The notes under the pieces were generated by a model. The model worked only from the letters and a program-made list of their open reading frames with translations, was not told the DNA's origin and searched no databases. A stretch of 64,000 bases of DNA, from NCBI RefSeq assembly GCF_000686025.1, contig NZ_JMLQ01000002.1, positions 434,001 through 498,000 of the forward strand, given 5' to 3'. Of this stretch, positions 35,907 through 44,578 are shown piece after piece; position 1 is the stretch's first letter; each line of letters begins with the position of its first letter. Origin of the DNA: Rhodococcus sp. UNC23MFCrub1.1. Its GTDB lineage: Bacteria; Actinomycetota; Actinomycetes; Mycobacteriales; Mycobacteriaceae. The position numbers were made by a program, and so were the translations under genes.

Positions 35907-37808
35907 TCACTCAATTCCAGCCGCTGGCTTTCTCGCCTCGCCGACGATGTCGCGCAGCATGCGTCTGGTCTCCTCGTCTGTCGAGTAGATAATCGTGCCC
36001 ACCATTCCACGCGTCATCAAGACCTTGTAGACGTTTCTCACCAGTAGGTCGAAGCGGGCATCTGTAATTCTAGTCCGGTTCTTGAAATCTGGATCACGGT
36101 TTGCGTCGCGATTAGTACGGAAGGCGCCGTCTCTCCACACGAGATCCTGGCCAAGTATGACCCCATTCCAGTCGTATTCGAAGCCCTGCGCAGTGTAGAC
36201 GCACCCCACCTGCTCGAAACCGCCGTCTTCGGTTGCCCACAATGGCGCTGGTGGTATGTCTCCGATTCGACGATCACTTTTGCTATTCCAGGGACGCGAC
36301 CAGCTTGCGATCTCCACATCATCTACGAGGGTTCCGTCCGCCCGTGCGTTGCTCCAGGGCCAGCAATAACCCGCTGTCATTCTTGCCCCGTAGCCGTCCT
36401 CAAGCCGGCGGCGCAGCAGGTCTTCCATCTCTTCTGGGCTGTCCGCAACGCGCACATCGAACTGAGGGTCGGGTACCCACTTGATCGGCCCGCCCTCGTC
36501 GAGTCCGAGCAGTCGTTTGACCCAGAGAACATACCTCTCGCTACCGCCGCATCGAAATTGTTCGTCGAGTTGTACGTGCTGTACCTCGAATCCGAGTCCA
36601 GCGACATGGCGCTCGATCTGTTCGAGAGATCCCATCTCCCCTGGGCGCACAATCTGGTTCTCGTCGAGAAGGAAGACCGGAACGCGGGCTGCCGCTATCA
36701 ATTCGTCGATCTGGGGACGTTCCGAACGGAGTTCTGCTCTGGTGTACCGGTCGACTGAAGTTTCGCGGATGCGGTGTGCTTCGTCGAGAATCAGCACGTC
36801 GAGACTGTTCCGCTCAGCGGTCATGAATTGATTGAAGTACTTGAACATTTTCTGCACCCGCGGGGCGCGATGTCCCGCCACTTTGCGGAGTGTCTGCGTA
36901 AACGATCTTGAGCCTGTGGCGTGAAGGACGGTCCGTCCGCGGCGTGCGAGTTCGCCAAGAAGTGAGAGCGCGATTACGCTTTTGCCGCTACCGGGGCCTC
37001 CGCTGACAACAACGACTTTCTTGGTGTCACCCGCCCGGGCTTGTTCGACGCTATGCAGCACCAGGTCGACGGCAAGCTGCTGGTTCCCGAGGAGATGGAA
37101 TTGTGGTCTGTCGCGGACCTCGTTTGCCGCAACTTTGAGTAGTTGTTGCGACGGTGCTACCGCAGTGCGCATCAGGGTGTCTGCGGCTGCTCCACTTCGA
37201 ATCGATGGAGAGAGCCGGGAGCGAAGAAATGCGACCATTTCGGCATGGTCAGCCGCGGTGAAAAGCCGACTGGTCATGGACACGGGGTAGGCACGGAGGT
37301 CGCTCACGCTGGACGGATCGCTAGCATTATGGAGGTAGGCCATTCCAGCGAGCGCGTCGGGCTGATGCTCGATCGCTTTGGCGAAGTCTGCCAAGTACTC
37401 GCAATAATTCCGTACCTGGGCGGCGGGATGGAGCTTCGGTCCACCCGGCATTCCGGGCACTTCGAATAGGTCGTGAGAACCCTCGTACTTGTGAGCGGAC
37501 GACCATTGCTTCAACTCGACAACCACGTAGGACGGGTGCCCTGACTGCGGATGCACACCGGCAAGGACGACATCGGCACGCTGCGACGTCAGAGGCAAGT
37601 GGTACTCGACGAGCATGTCGACCTCACCGAGACCCGCCCCGACTAGATCGCGCGCCAAGACGGGCAGACTTCGCCCCCACGATCGTTGTTCTGCCGCACT
37701 TGCGCGGCGCCCGGTCGCGAACAGCATCTGTTCGAGCAGCTTTTCGATGAGTGAGTCGGAATCCGCGTCACTTAAGATGCGGGCGGCAGTAGTCCGTAGC
37801 AGTGTCAC
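35907..37808 (-). CDS. DUF2075 helicase with N-terminal PD-(D/E)XK-like nuclease domain
   Basis: A 633-residue protein. Near the N-terminus a nuclease-like core is visible: E62/D64, D79 in QRADVVL and E98-L-K100 in VVVELKQW. DUF2075, a superfamily 1-like ATPase domain, follows: Walker A SGGPGSGKS (269-277), DEAH (342-345), a sensor-like LLDENQIV, and a C-terminal YTAQGFEYDWNGVI plus RNVYKVLMTRGMVG that stands for motifs V and VI. Proteins of this type are frequent in defence islands and prophage regions. The start is GTG 37808. It lies between the broken and the intact copy of the ABC ATPase gene, so it may have come in with that rearrangement. Confidence 0.85.
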   Translation of the reverse strand: MTLLRTTAARILSDADSDSLIEKLLEQMLFATGRRASAAEQRSWGRSLPVLARDLVGAGLGEVDMLVEYHLPLTSQRADVVLAGVHPQSGHPSYVVVELKQWSSAHKYEGSHDLFEVPGMPGGPKLHPAAQVRNYCEYLADFAKAIEHQPDALAGMAYLHNASDPSSVSDLRAYPVSMTSRLFTAADHAEMVAFLRSRLSPSIRSGAAADTLMRTAVAPSQQLLKVAANEVRDRPQFHLLGNQQLAVDLVLHSVEQARAGDTKKVVVVSGGPGSGKSVIALSLLGELARRGRTVLHATGSRSFTQTLRKVAGHRAPRVQKMFKYFNQFMTAERNSLDVLILDEAHRIRETSVDRYTRAELRSERPQIDELIAAARVPVFLLDENQIVRPGEMGSLEQIERHVAGLGFEVQHVQLDEQFRCGGSERYVLWVKRLLGLDEGGPIKWVPDPQFDVRVADSPEEMEDLLRRRLEDGYGARMTAGYCWPWSNARADGTLVDDVEIASWSRPWNSKSDRRIGDIPPAPLWATEDGGFEQVGCVYTAQGFEYDWNGVILGQDLVWRDGAFRTNRDANRDPDFKNRTRITDARFDLLVRNVYKVLMTRGMVGTIIYSTDEETRRMLRDIVGEARKPAAGIE

Positions 37809-38085
37809 GTTGAAGTCCCCAAGGCAGCACGAATAAACGTGCGGGTGGGGGCATATCCTGGGCTGCCAAGTGCAGCGGAAGTCCGTCGGGCCGCGGATCG
37901 ACAGTATCCGACCATTGGGTCCTCGAACGGGACCTAGCTAGCGCGTCGCAGGCGTGCCAACTATCACGTCATCGTTCATCGGGGGCTAGCGATATAGGGG
38001 GGCTCTCGTCCAAGGATCGCATCACGGAGGACGTTGCATCCTCGGCGGGGCCGCCTGTGTCCGATGCGCTGGCTCTACGTCAGTA
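37809..38085. other. intergenic stretch upstream of the DUF2075 gene
   Basis: About 280 bases between the GTG of the DUF2075 gene and the terminator of the ABC operon. No coding frame is evident. It should hold the promoter of the DUF2075 gene on the minus strand, but I cannot place it. The composition is mixed, with several short G-runs. Confidence 0.45.
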
Positions 38086-38110
38086 GGCCCGATGATCCTG
38101 TCATCGGGCC
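38086..38110 (-). terminator. hairpin terminator of the ABC transporter operon
   Basis: A perfect 10-bp inverted repeat (GGCCCGATGA and TCATCGGGCC) with a 5-base loop lies 15 bases beyond the stop of the ABC ATPase gene. There is no long U tract, as is usual in high-GC actinobacteria. It should end the minus-strand transcript. Confidence 0.75.
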
Positions 38111-38125
38111 TTCTGGCGGCCTGTT

Positions 38126-38947
38126 TCAGTCCGCCCCCGTCGTAGCCCCCAACAGGTCCCTCACCGTGTTGGCCACGGAGATGAACTCCGGCTCCTCCAT
38201 TGTCGCGCTGTACTCCCGGTGCGCCGGCAGGTCCACGTCGAGGATGTCCACTATCCGTCCCGGCCTCGGGCTCATGACGACCACTCGGTTGGCGAGGTAG
38301 ACGGCCTCGGCGACGGAGTGGGTGACCAGCATGACCGTCGTCCCGGTCTCCCGCCAGATGCGGTGGAGTTCGACGTTCATCTTCTCGCGGGTGAGGGCGT
38401 CGAGAGCGCCGAAGGGCTCGTCCATCAGCAGTACCTCGGGCTCGTGCAGCAGAGCCCGGCACAGGGAGACGCGTTGCTGCATGCCGCCGGACAGCTCGTG
38501 GGGGAGTGCTCCCTCGAAGCCCGTCAGGCCCGTCATCTCGATCAGTTGGTCGGCCTTCGCCGCGGCGGCCTTCTTGTTCATGCCGCGCATCTCGCCCTGG
38601 AGCAGGATGTTCTTGCGGACCGTGCGCCATTCCAGCAACGCGGCGCGCTGGAAGACGTAGCCGATATTGCGCTGCGGTCCCTTCACTTCGCGACCGGCGA
38701 GTTCGACAGAGCCGCGGGAGGCGCCGGTCAGACCGGCGACCACCTTGAGCAATGTGGACTTGCCGCAACCCGACGGGCCGGCGATGGAGACGAACTCGCC
38801 CTTACCGACCTTGAGGTCGACGTCGGACAACGCGGTGACGTCGCCACGCTTGGAGGAGAACTGGACGGTGAGGTTGTCGACCGAGACGGCGGTGTCGGTG
38901 ACGGTGGTGGGCCGTTCGTGGGTGATGGCGCTCATGTCGTCGCTCAT
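38126..38947 (-). CDS. ABC transporter ATP-binding protein (SsuB/TauB-type)
   Basis: A 273-residue ATPase with Walker A GPSGCGKST (57-65), signature LSGGMQQR, Walker B LLMDEPFGALD and H-loop VTHSVAEA. It belongs to the nitrate/sulfonate/taurine group that powers uptake with SsuA/NMT1-like binding proteins, matching its two partners. Its start overlaps the stop of the binding-protein gene (ATGA). It is the last gene of the permease-binding protein-ATPase operon, which carries a LacI-type operator 46 bases before the first gene. A broken copy lies 2.3 kb away at 35310-35811. Confidence 0.94.
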   Translation of the reverse strand: MSDDMSAITHERPTTVTDTAVSVDNLTVQFSSKRGDVTALSDVDLKVGKGEFVSIAGPSGCGKSTLLKVVAGLTGASRGSVELAGREVKGPQRNIGYVFQRAALLEWRTVRKNILLQGEMRGMNKKAAAAKADQLIEMTGLTGFEGALPHELSGGMQQRVSLCRALLHEPEVLLMDEPFGALDALTREKMNVELHRIWRETGTTVMLVTHSVAEAVYLANRVVVMSPRPGRIVDILDVDLPAHREYSATMEEPEFISVANTVRDLLGATTGAD

Positions 38948-39969
38948 TCCTTGCTGGAGGTGAAGGAGGAGTCCCAGTACTTCGACGGCTCGGCCCCGAC
39001 CTCCGTCAGCCCGGCGTCACCGAGGATGGAGATGGTGTTGGTCCAGTCCTCCTCGGCGTTGACGCCCGGTGCCTGGCCCTCGGTGTTGGCGGTGGTGAGC
39101 AGCGGGATGGTCTCCTGCCACTGCTGCAGCAGCACCGACTCCGGCGGGGTCTGCGGGTCCTTGCCCACCATGGCCTTCACGGCTTCTTCGGGGTTGGCGA
39201 TGGCGGCCTCGAAGGACTCGGTGGTGGCGTCGACCATGGCCTGCACCAGTTCCGGGGAGCTCTCGATGGTGGAGGTGTTGGCGATCAGGCCGTTGCTGAA
39301 GAAGTTCAGGCCCTCGTCGGAGTAGCGGAGGTAGCGCATCTCGCGGCCCGACTTGTTCGCGATGTTGGGTCCCTGGTCGTGTGCGAAGCCGATGAGGCCG
39401 TCGACCTGACCGGACAGCATCGCGGCGATCTTGCCCGCGGAGTCGAGGCTCTGCTGCTGCACCTGGTCCTCGGGGACGCCGGCGCGGTCGAGGAAGATCG
39501 GGAACGTCGTGGTGGGTGCGTCACCGGCGGAGACCGCGATGGTCTTGCCGGCGAGGTCCGCGGTGGTCTGGATGGGACCGTCCGCGTAGACCTGGACGGC
39601 CGACGGCGTCGTCTGTAGGAATACGCCCAGGCTCTTCACCTTCACGCCCTTGTCGATGTTCGACATGACGGCGGCGGAGTCGGCCCAGCCGAAGTCGGTC
39701 TGGTTGGAGCCTGCGGCCTGCGCGGTCTTGGTCGAGCCCTGGCCGGCGGTGATGGTGAGGTCGATGCCGTGCTTGGCGAAGATCCCTTCCTGCACGCCGT
39801 AGTAGAACGGTGCGTGCTCGCCGTAGGGGTACCAGTTGAGCATCAGCGACGTCGCGGTGGTCTCGCCGTCGGCGCCGGGAGCCTTCTCCGCACCGCCACC
39901 GCCGCCGCCACATCCGGCGAGAGCGAGCGACGCGGCTACCGCAGCCACGAGGGCAGTCTTGAGCTTCAT
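38944..39969 (-). CDS. ABC transporter substrate-binding lipoprotein (NMT1/SsuA-like)
   Basis: A 341-residue lipoprotein: signal peptide with lipobox LALAGC (C20), then a Gly-rich linker and a periplasmic-binding fold of the NMT1/THI5/SsuA group (LNWYPYGEHAPFYYGVQEG, typical for this family, and DFGWADSAAVM). The frame is open 45 bases upstream, but ATG 39969 gives a proper signal peptide and follows GAAAGAAG. The ligand cannot be read; thiamine precursors, sulfonates and other small organics are bound by relatives. The neighbouring regulon (Gfo/Idh, DUF993, epimerase) hints at a sugar-like or polyol-derived compound. Confidence 0.9.
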   Translation of the reverse strand: MKLKTALVAAVAASLALAGCGGGGGGAEKAPGADGETTATSLMLNWYPYGEHAPFYYGVQEGIFAKHGIDLTITAGQGSTKTAQAAGSNQTDFGWADSAAVMSNIDKGVKVKSLGVFLQTTPSAVQVYADGPIQTTADLAGKTIAVSAGDAPTTTFPIFLDRAGVPEDQVQQQSLDSAGKIAAMLSGQVDGLIGFAHDQGPNIANKSGREMRYLRYSDEGLNFFSNGLIANTSTIESSPELVQAMVDATTESFEAAIANPEEAVKAMVGKDPQTPPESVLLQQWQETIPLLTTANTEGQAPGVNAEEDWTNTISILGDAGLTEVGAEPSKYWDSSFTSSKE

Positions 39970-40010
39970 GGAAGTCTTCTTTCGAGGAGGTGGAGGGTGA
40001 GGCAGCGGGG

Positions 40011-40880
40011 TCACACTGCGCCGACGGACGCAGTGGAGCGGCGCGATGCGTGCCAGGGGATGAGGAACTTCTCGGCGATCTCGATGACGAGAAACAGCAG
40101 GATGCCGAGCAGAGACATGATGATGAGGGCGGCGAACAGCATTGCGGTGTCGATGTTTCCGTTCGCCTGGAGGATCACGTAGCCGAGTCCTTCGTTGGCG
40201 CCGACGAACTCACCGACCACCGCACCTGTCACCGCGAGCGTCGCCGCGATCTTGAGGCCGGACATGAGCTGCGGGAGAGAGGCGGGAAAGCGCACCTTGC
40301 AGAACGTCTTCCACTTGCTCGCACCCATCGTGGACGTCAGTTCGAGGATCTCCGGGTCGACGGACCGCAGGCCAGCCATGCCGGCGATGACGATGGGGAA
40401 GAAGGCCATGAGGACAGCGACCAGAATCTTGGGGCTGGCGCCGAAACCGAGCCACACGACGAACAGTGGCGCGATGGCGATCTTCGGGATGACCTGAGCG
40501 AAGAGGATCAGCGGGTACATCGTCTTCTCGATCGACGATGAGTAGATCATCACCACTGCGACGGCGATGCCGACCAGGCCGGCGATGACGAAGCCCGCGA
40601 TGGTCTCGTAGGTGGTCACCCAGGTGTGGCCGGCGAGGTAGGACGCGTTGTCCACCATCGTCGACCAGGTGTCACCGGGGGACGGAAGGATGTAGGGCGC
40701 AACCAGTTCGGTGGTCGTGACCGCCCACCACGCGACGACGAGCGCAGCCACGAGAGCAAGGGGCCGCCACAAGCCGGACCAGGTGTTGCGGAACGAGGGA
40801 AACCGTCGACGACGCGTCGGCGCGGGATGCGGTGCCGACGGTGCAGCGAGTGGGGCCTCGACCGACGTTGTTACCGCCAT
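40011..40880 (-). CDS. ABC transporter permease (SsuC/TauC-type)
   Basis: A 289-residue inner-membrane permease with about six transmembrane segments, the first near residues 38-55. The cytoplasmic EAA loop, which docks on the ATPase, shows LRSVDPEILELTSTMGASKWKT split by GxxxxxxxxKVRFPASLP; this is the normal place and form. It is the first gene of the minus-strand operon and starts at ATG 40880 with AGGA upstream. A LacI-like operator is centred about 53 bases before the start, so the whole transporter should be derepressed by the inducer of the regulator at 40997. Confidence 0.93.
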   Translation of the reverse strand: MAVTTSVEAPLAAPSAPHPAPTRRRRFPSFRNTWSGLWRPLALVAALVVAWWAVTTTELVAPYILPSPGDTWSTMVDNASYLAGHTWVTTYETIAGFVIAGLVGIAVAVVMIYSSSIEKTMYPLILFAQVIPKIAIAPLFVVWLGFGASPKILVAVLMAFFPIVIAGMAGLRSVDPEILELTSTMGASKWKTFCKVRFPASLPQLMSGLKIAATLAVTGAVVGEFVGANEGLGYVILQANGNIDTAMLFAALIIMSLLGILLFLVIEIAEKFLIPWHASRRSTASVGAV

Positions 40881-40926
40881 GAGGAGTCCTAAGGCTAGTA
40901 GTGGTGCGGGTCCGACTACTCCCGCT

Positions 40927-40940
40927 GGAATGCGCTTTCC
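40927..40940. promoter_or_regulatory. LacI-type operator, site 1
   Basis: GGAATGCGCTTTCC is a near-palindrome centred on GCGC, as expected for a LacI-family site. It lies 46 bases before the ABC permease start. The same sequence in inverted form, with the same right flank GAAGCTG, occurs at 42100-42113 beside the LacI gene, which argues strongly for a real regulator site. Confidence 0.75.
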
Positions 40941-40996
40941 GAAGCTGCGGCCGAATCTAATGTGATCGCGCCCACAGTGTCAAGGAAAACGGACAA

Positions 40997-42028
40997 CTAC
41001 CTGCTCAGGGCGCTGCTCGCGCGCAGGACGACCGTTCCCGGCGCGTACTCGTGCGCGTCGAGGGCGCGGTCCGATGGGTCGAGCGCTAGCTGGACGGCAC
41101 GCTCGCCGATGTCGACGAGAGACAGCGCGACCGTCGACAAGCTCGGGACATGGTCTCGCAGGGTGGGAATGTCGTCGAAACCCGCGACGCAGACGTCGGC
41201 AGGAACGCTCAGGCCCAGCTCACGCAACGCGGCGATGGCTCCGATGGCCATGACGTCGGTGACGGCGAAGACGCACGGGGGAGTGCCGTGTCCGGGCGTG
41301 AGTTCCAAGGCTGCCGCGAGGCGTCGGGCTGCGCTGTATCCACCGTCGCGGGAGAAGTCGCCGGCCACCTCGATCTCCGGGGTGATGCCGTGGCAGCACA
41401 GCGCTTCGACGAATCCGTTGCGACGGTCTGCAGACGTGCGGATGTTGCCCGGGCCGCCGATGATCGCGAACCGCCGGTGGCCGTGCTCGTACAGTGCTTC
41501 GGCCAATGCGGCTGATGCAGAATGGTTCTCGGGTTCGACGGCCGCTCCGAACGGCATGGGCTGGCCGATGACGACGACGCGTCCACCGTTGTCCCGATAC
41601 GCTTCGAACTCGCGTTCCAGGGCGCGATCGAGGTCGCCGCTCTGCCGCGATCCGGCCAGGATGATGGCGTCGGCACGGTGGGAGATGAACGTGCTCACCG
41701 ACTGCCGCTCGATGGCGAAGTCGCGCTCGGTGCTTGCGAGCAGCACGAGTTTGCCGGCGTCGCGTGCCTCGTTCTGCACGCCGCGGACGATGGAGGAGAA
41801 GTACGGGTCGGCGACGTCGTGCACGACGAGGCCGATCAGCCCCGTCGACGAACGCGCCAAAGCCTGGGCCTGGGCATTCGCGATGTAGCCGAGATCGGCT
41901 GCGGCAGCGCGGACTCGGTCGGCGACGCCCTCGCCGGGTACCCGCGACGATCCGTTGAGTACCCGTGATGCCGTGGCCTGGGAGACGCCGGCCGCTGCTG
42001 CCACGTCACGCAATCGCACTGCCGCCAT
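40997..42028 (-). CDS. LacI-family transcriptional regulator
   Basis: A 343-residue repressor with an N-terminal LacI helix-turn-helix (RLRDVAAAAGVSQATASRVL, residues 5-24, and a hinge helix near ANAQAQALA) and a periplasmic-binding-like effector domain. The frame extends upstream to 42202, but ATG 42028 gives the standard family start. It lies between the ABC transporter operon (same strand, starting 117 bases beyond its stop) and the divergent Gfo/Idh operon, and both are preceded by the same palindrome. It therefore probably represses both in the absence of an unknown sugar-like inducer, and perhaps itself. Confidence 0.92.
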   Translation of the reverse strand: MAAVRLRDVAAAAGVSQATASRVLNGSSRVPGEGVADRVRAAAADLGYIANAQAQALARSSTGLIGLVVHDVADPYFSSIVRGVQNEARDAGKLVLLASTERDFAIERQSVSTFISHRADAIILAGSRQSGDLDRALEREFEAYRDNGGRVVVIGQPMPFGAAVEPENHSASAALAEALYEHGHRRFAIIGGPGNIRTSADRRNGFVEALCCHGITPEIEVAGDFSRDGGYSAARRLAAALELTPGHGTPPCVFAVTDVMAIGAIAALRELGLSVPADVCVAGFDDIPTLRDHVPSLSTVALSLVDIGERAVQLALDPSDRALDAHEYAPGTVVLRASSALSR

Positions 42029-42099
42029 GCTCGCCACCCCCACGAAATCGTTGCGGTCTGCCGGTGCCTGTTGACCGATCGACTTCGACAGCATAGCTT

Positions 42100-42113
42100 G
42101 GAAAGCGCATTCC
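42100..42113. promoter_or_regulatory. LacI-type operator, site 2
   Basis: GGAAAGCGCATTCC, the inverted form of the site at 40927-40940, lies in the divergent region between the LacI gene (71 bases from its start) and the Gfo/Idh gene (129 bases from its start). The right flank GAAGCTG is shared with site 1. The position allows control of both genes. Confidence 0.75.
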
Positions 42114-42242
42114 GAAGCTGACTTGCCCCTCGACGCGTGCAGGACTTTCCGCCGCACCGTCTCCCGAGGCCCTCGCGCGCCTCGACTCCCTCGGTCGTGC
42201 ACTCTTCAGACCTGGCTGCCGAGCAGTCAGAAAGGCCATTCG

Positions 42243-43400
42243 ATGTCTCACCCCACCCGAACCCTGCGCATCGCCATGAACGGCGTCACCGGTCGCATGG
42301 GCTACCGTCAGCATCTTCTGCGCTCCATCCTCCCGATCCGCGACGCCGGCGGGTTGCTCCTCGCGGACGGTTCGCGCGTCCAGGTCGAGCCGGTGCTCGT
42401 CGGTCGCAACGAGGCGAAGCTGCAGGAACTTTGCGCTCAGCACGGCATCGCCGAGTACACCACCGACGCCCAGTCGGTCATCGACGATGCGTCGATCGAC
42501 ATCTACTTCGACGCCCAGGTGACCTCGCGTCGCGCGGACGCACTGTCGTCAGCGATGAAGGCCGGCAAGCACATCTTCACCGAGAAGCCGACGGCCGAGA
42601 CGCTGACGCAGGCCATCGAACTGGCGCGCATCGGACAGAACGCGGGCGTCACGGCCGGCGTCGTCCACGACAAGCTCTACCTGCCCGGACTGGTGAAGCT
42701 GAAGCGACTAGTCGACGAGGGCTTCTTCGGACGCATCCTCTCCCTGCGTGGCGAGTTCGGCTACTGGGTCTTCGAGGGCGACGGCCAGCCCGCGCAGCGG
42801 CCCAGCTGGAACTACCGCGCCGAGGACGGCGGCGGCATCGTCGTCGATATGTTCTGTCACTGGAATTACGTGCTCGAGGGCATCCTCGGCAAGGTCGAGA
42901 CCGTCACCGCCAAGGCCACCACCCACATCCCGACGCGGTGGGACGAGCAGGGCAACGAGTACGCCGCCACCGCCGACGACGCCGCGTACGGCATCTTCGA
43001 GATGCAGAACGGTGTTGTTGCGCAGATCAACTCGTCGTGGGCCGTGCGGGTGTTCCGCGACGAACTGGTCGAGTTCCAGGTGGACGGCACCCACGGCTCC
43101 GCGGTGGCGGGTCTGCGCAACTGCGTCGCCCAGCACCGCTCGCACACCCCCAAGCCGGTGTGGAACCCCGACCTGCCCGTCACCGAACCCTTCCGCGACC
43201 AGTGGCTCGACGTCCCGGCCAACGCCGATCTGGACAACGGTTTCAAGCTGCAGTGGGAGGAGTTCCTGCGCGACGTGATCGCCGAGCGCCCCCACCGCTA
43301 CGGCCTGTTGTCCGCCGCGCGCGGTGTCCAGCTGGCCGAACTCGGCCTGCGTAGTTCCGCCGAGGGTCGCCGCCTCGACGTGCCGGAGATCTCGCTGTGA
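42243..43400 (+). CDS. Gfo/Idh/MocA-family oxidoreductase
   Basis: A 385-residue NAD(P)-dependent dehydrogenase. The N-terminal Rossmann domain has GVTGRMG (14-20) and the family lysine motif EKP (114-116, K115 near the hydride-transfer site); the C-terminal alpha/beta domain carries the sheet-forming SSWAVRVFRDELVEF. Relatives oxidise sugars, inositols or their acids. ATG 42243 follows an AAAGG site. It is the first of three overlapping genes (GTGA with the DUF993 gene) under a LacI-type operator, so it belongs to a sugar-like catabolic pathway whose substrate cannot be named here. Confidence 0.9.
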   Translation: MSHPTRTLRIAMNGVTGRMGYRQHLLRSILPIRDAGGLLLADGSRVQVEPVLVGRNEAKLQELCAQHGIAEYTTDAQSVIDDASIDIYFDAQVTSRRADALSSAMKAGKHIFTEKPTAETLTQAIELARIGQNAGVTAGVVHDKLYLPGLVKLKRLVDEGFFGRILSLRGEFGYWVFEGDGQPAQRPSWNYRAEDGGGIVVDMFCHWNYVLEGILGKVETVTAKATTHIPTRWDEQGNEYAATADDAAYGIFEMQNGVVAQINSSWAVRVFRDELVEFQVDGTHGSAVAGLRNCVAQHRSHTPKPVWNPDLPVTEPFRDQWLDVPANADLDNGFKLQWEEFLRDVIAERPHRYGLLSAARGVQLAELGLRSSAEGRRLDVPEISL

Positions 43401-44578
43401 CCGCCGTCGACTCGCGCCTGACTATCGCGCTGCCGGGCCACGGCGCGTATCAGCTGGGGGAGCCCGGTGAGTGGACGAAGCCCACCTCCCCAATCGCCTC
43501 GCGCATCGCCTACGCAGCGGCACATGTCATTCCGCGTGCGACGGGCGACAACACGCCGGGCGCACCGGCCGACATCGACTGGGACGCCACCCTCGCCTAT
43601 CGGCACGAGCTGTGGTCCTACGGCCTCGGTGTCGCCGATGCGATGGACACCGCGCAGCGCGGCATGGGCCTCGACTGGGCCGCGACCGCGGAGTTGATCC
43701 GACGATCGGGAGCCGAGGCCGCACGGGTCGGCGGCCTGCTTGCCTGCGGGGCCGGGACGGACCAGCTCGACCTGACGACGCTGCCGTCGGGTCGGGAGGG
43801 TCTCGCCCGTGTCCTTGACGCCTACCGCGAGCAGATCGCCGTAGTGCGGGAGTCGGGCGCGAAGGTCATCATCATGGCCTCGCGTGCGCTGGCGCGGGTG
43901 GCGTCGTCACCCGACGACTACCTGTCCGTCTACTCGACGCTGCTCGACGAAGTCGACGAGCCCGTCGTGTTGCACTGGCTCGGAACGATGTTCGACCCTG
44001 CGCTCGAGGGCTATTGGGGGAGCGCGTCCGCGGACGAGGCGACCGCAACGTTCCGTGGACTGATCGACGCACACGCTGCGAAGGTCGACGGTGTGAAGGT
44101 GTCGCTGCTGGACGCTCAGCACGAGATCGCCCTGCGCGCAGCCCTGCCCGACGGAGTGCGTCTGTACACGGGGGACGACTTCAACTACCCGGAGCTCATC
44201 ATGGGCGACGGTGAGCACCACTCCGATGCGCTGCTCGGTATCTTCGCCGGTATCTACCCCGCGGCGTCCACGGCGTTGCAGGAGCTCGATCATGGCAACA
44301 CGGCTCGGGCAGAGGAGATCCTGCGGTCGACGCAGGAACTGGGCCGACACATCTTCGCGGCACCCACCTACTACTACAAGACGGGCATCGCGTTCCTGTC
44401 GTGGTTGAACGGGAAGCAACCCGGCTTCTCGATGGTCGGCGGGTTGGCGTCGGGCCGCAGTGTGGAGCATCTGACGCAGTTGTTCGTCTTGGCGGATCGT
44501 GCTGGGCTGCTGGCAGACCCGGCCTTGGCCGTGCACCGGATGGGCGTGTACCTGGAGCTGAACGGGGTGTCGGCATGA
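43397..44578 (+). CDS. DUF993 protein (dihydrodipicolinate synthase-like barrel)
   Basis: A 393-residue protein of the DUF993 family, a TIM-barrel relative of DapA-type aldolases (VLHWLGTMFDPALEGYWG and DGVKVSLLD, where the Lys after DGV is at the Schiff-base position; also YTGDDFNYPELI). An aldol-cleavage role in the pathway is an inference from the fold and neighbours. The start is GTG 43397, overlapping the Gfo/Idh stop; the stop overlaps the epimerase start. This tight coupling points to a joint pathway. Confidence 0.87.
   Translation: MTAVDSRLTIALPGHGAYQLGEPGEWTKPTSPIASRIAYAAAHVIPRATGDNTPGAPADIDWDATLAYRHELWSYGLGVADAMDTAQRGMGLDWAATAELIRRSGAEAARVGGLLACGAGTDQLDLTTLPSGREGLARVLDAYREQIAVVRESGAKVIIMASRALARVASSPDDYLSVYSTLLDEVDEPVVLHWLGTMFDPALEGYWGSASADEATATFRGLIDAHAAKVDGVKVSLLDAQHEIALRAALPDGVRLYTGDDFNYPELIMGDGEHHSDALLGIFAGIYPAASTALQELDHGNTARAEEILRSTQELGRHIFAAPTYYYKTGIAFLSWLNGKQPGFSMVGGLASGRSVEHLTQLFVLADRAGLLADPALAVHRMGVYLELNGVSA

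Noticed and set aside
38126..38768. Overlapping frame within the ABC ATPase gene ending at 38022
   Set aside because: It is Arg-rich and out of phase with all ATPase motifs; it is a shadow of the real gene.
42137..43354. 405-codon frame over the Gfo/Idh gene and similar Arg-rich frames elsewhere (for example 57303-58130)
   Set aside because: They are shadow frames in high-GC genes, with extreme Arg content and no recognisable domain.
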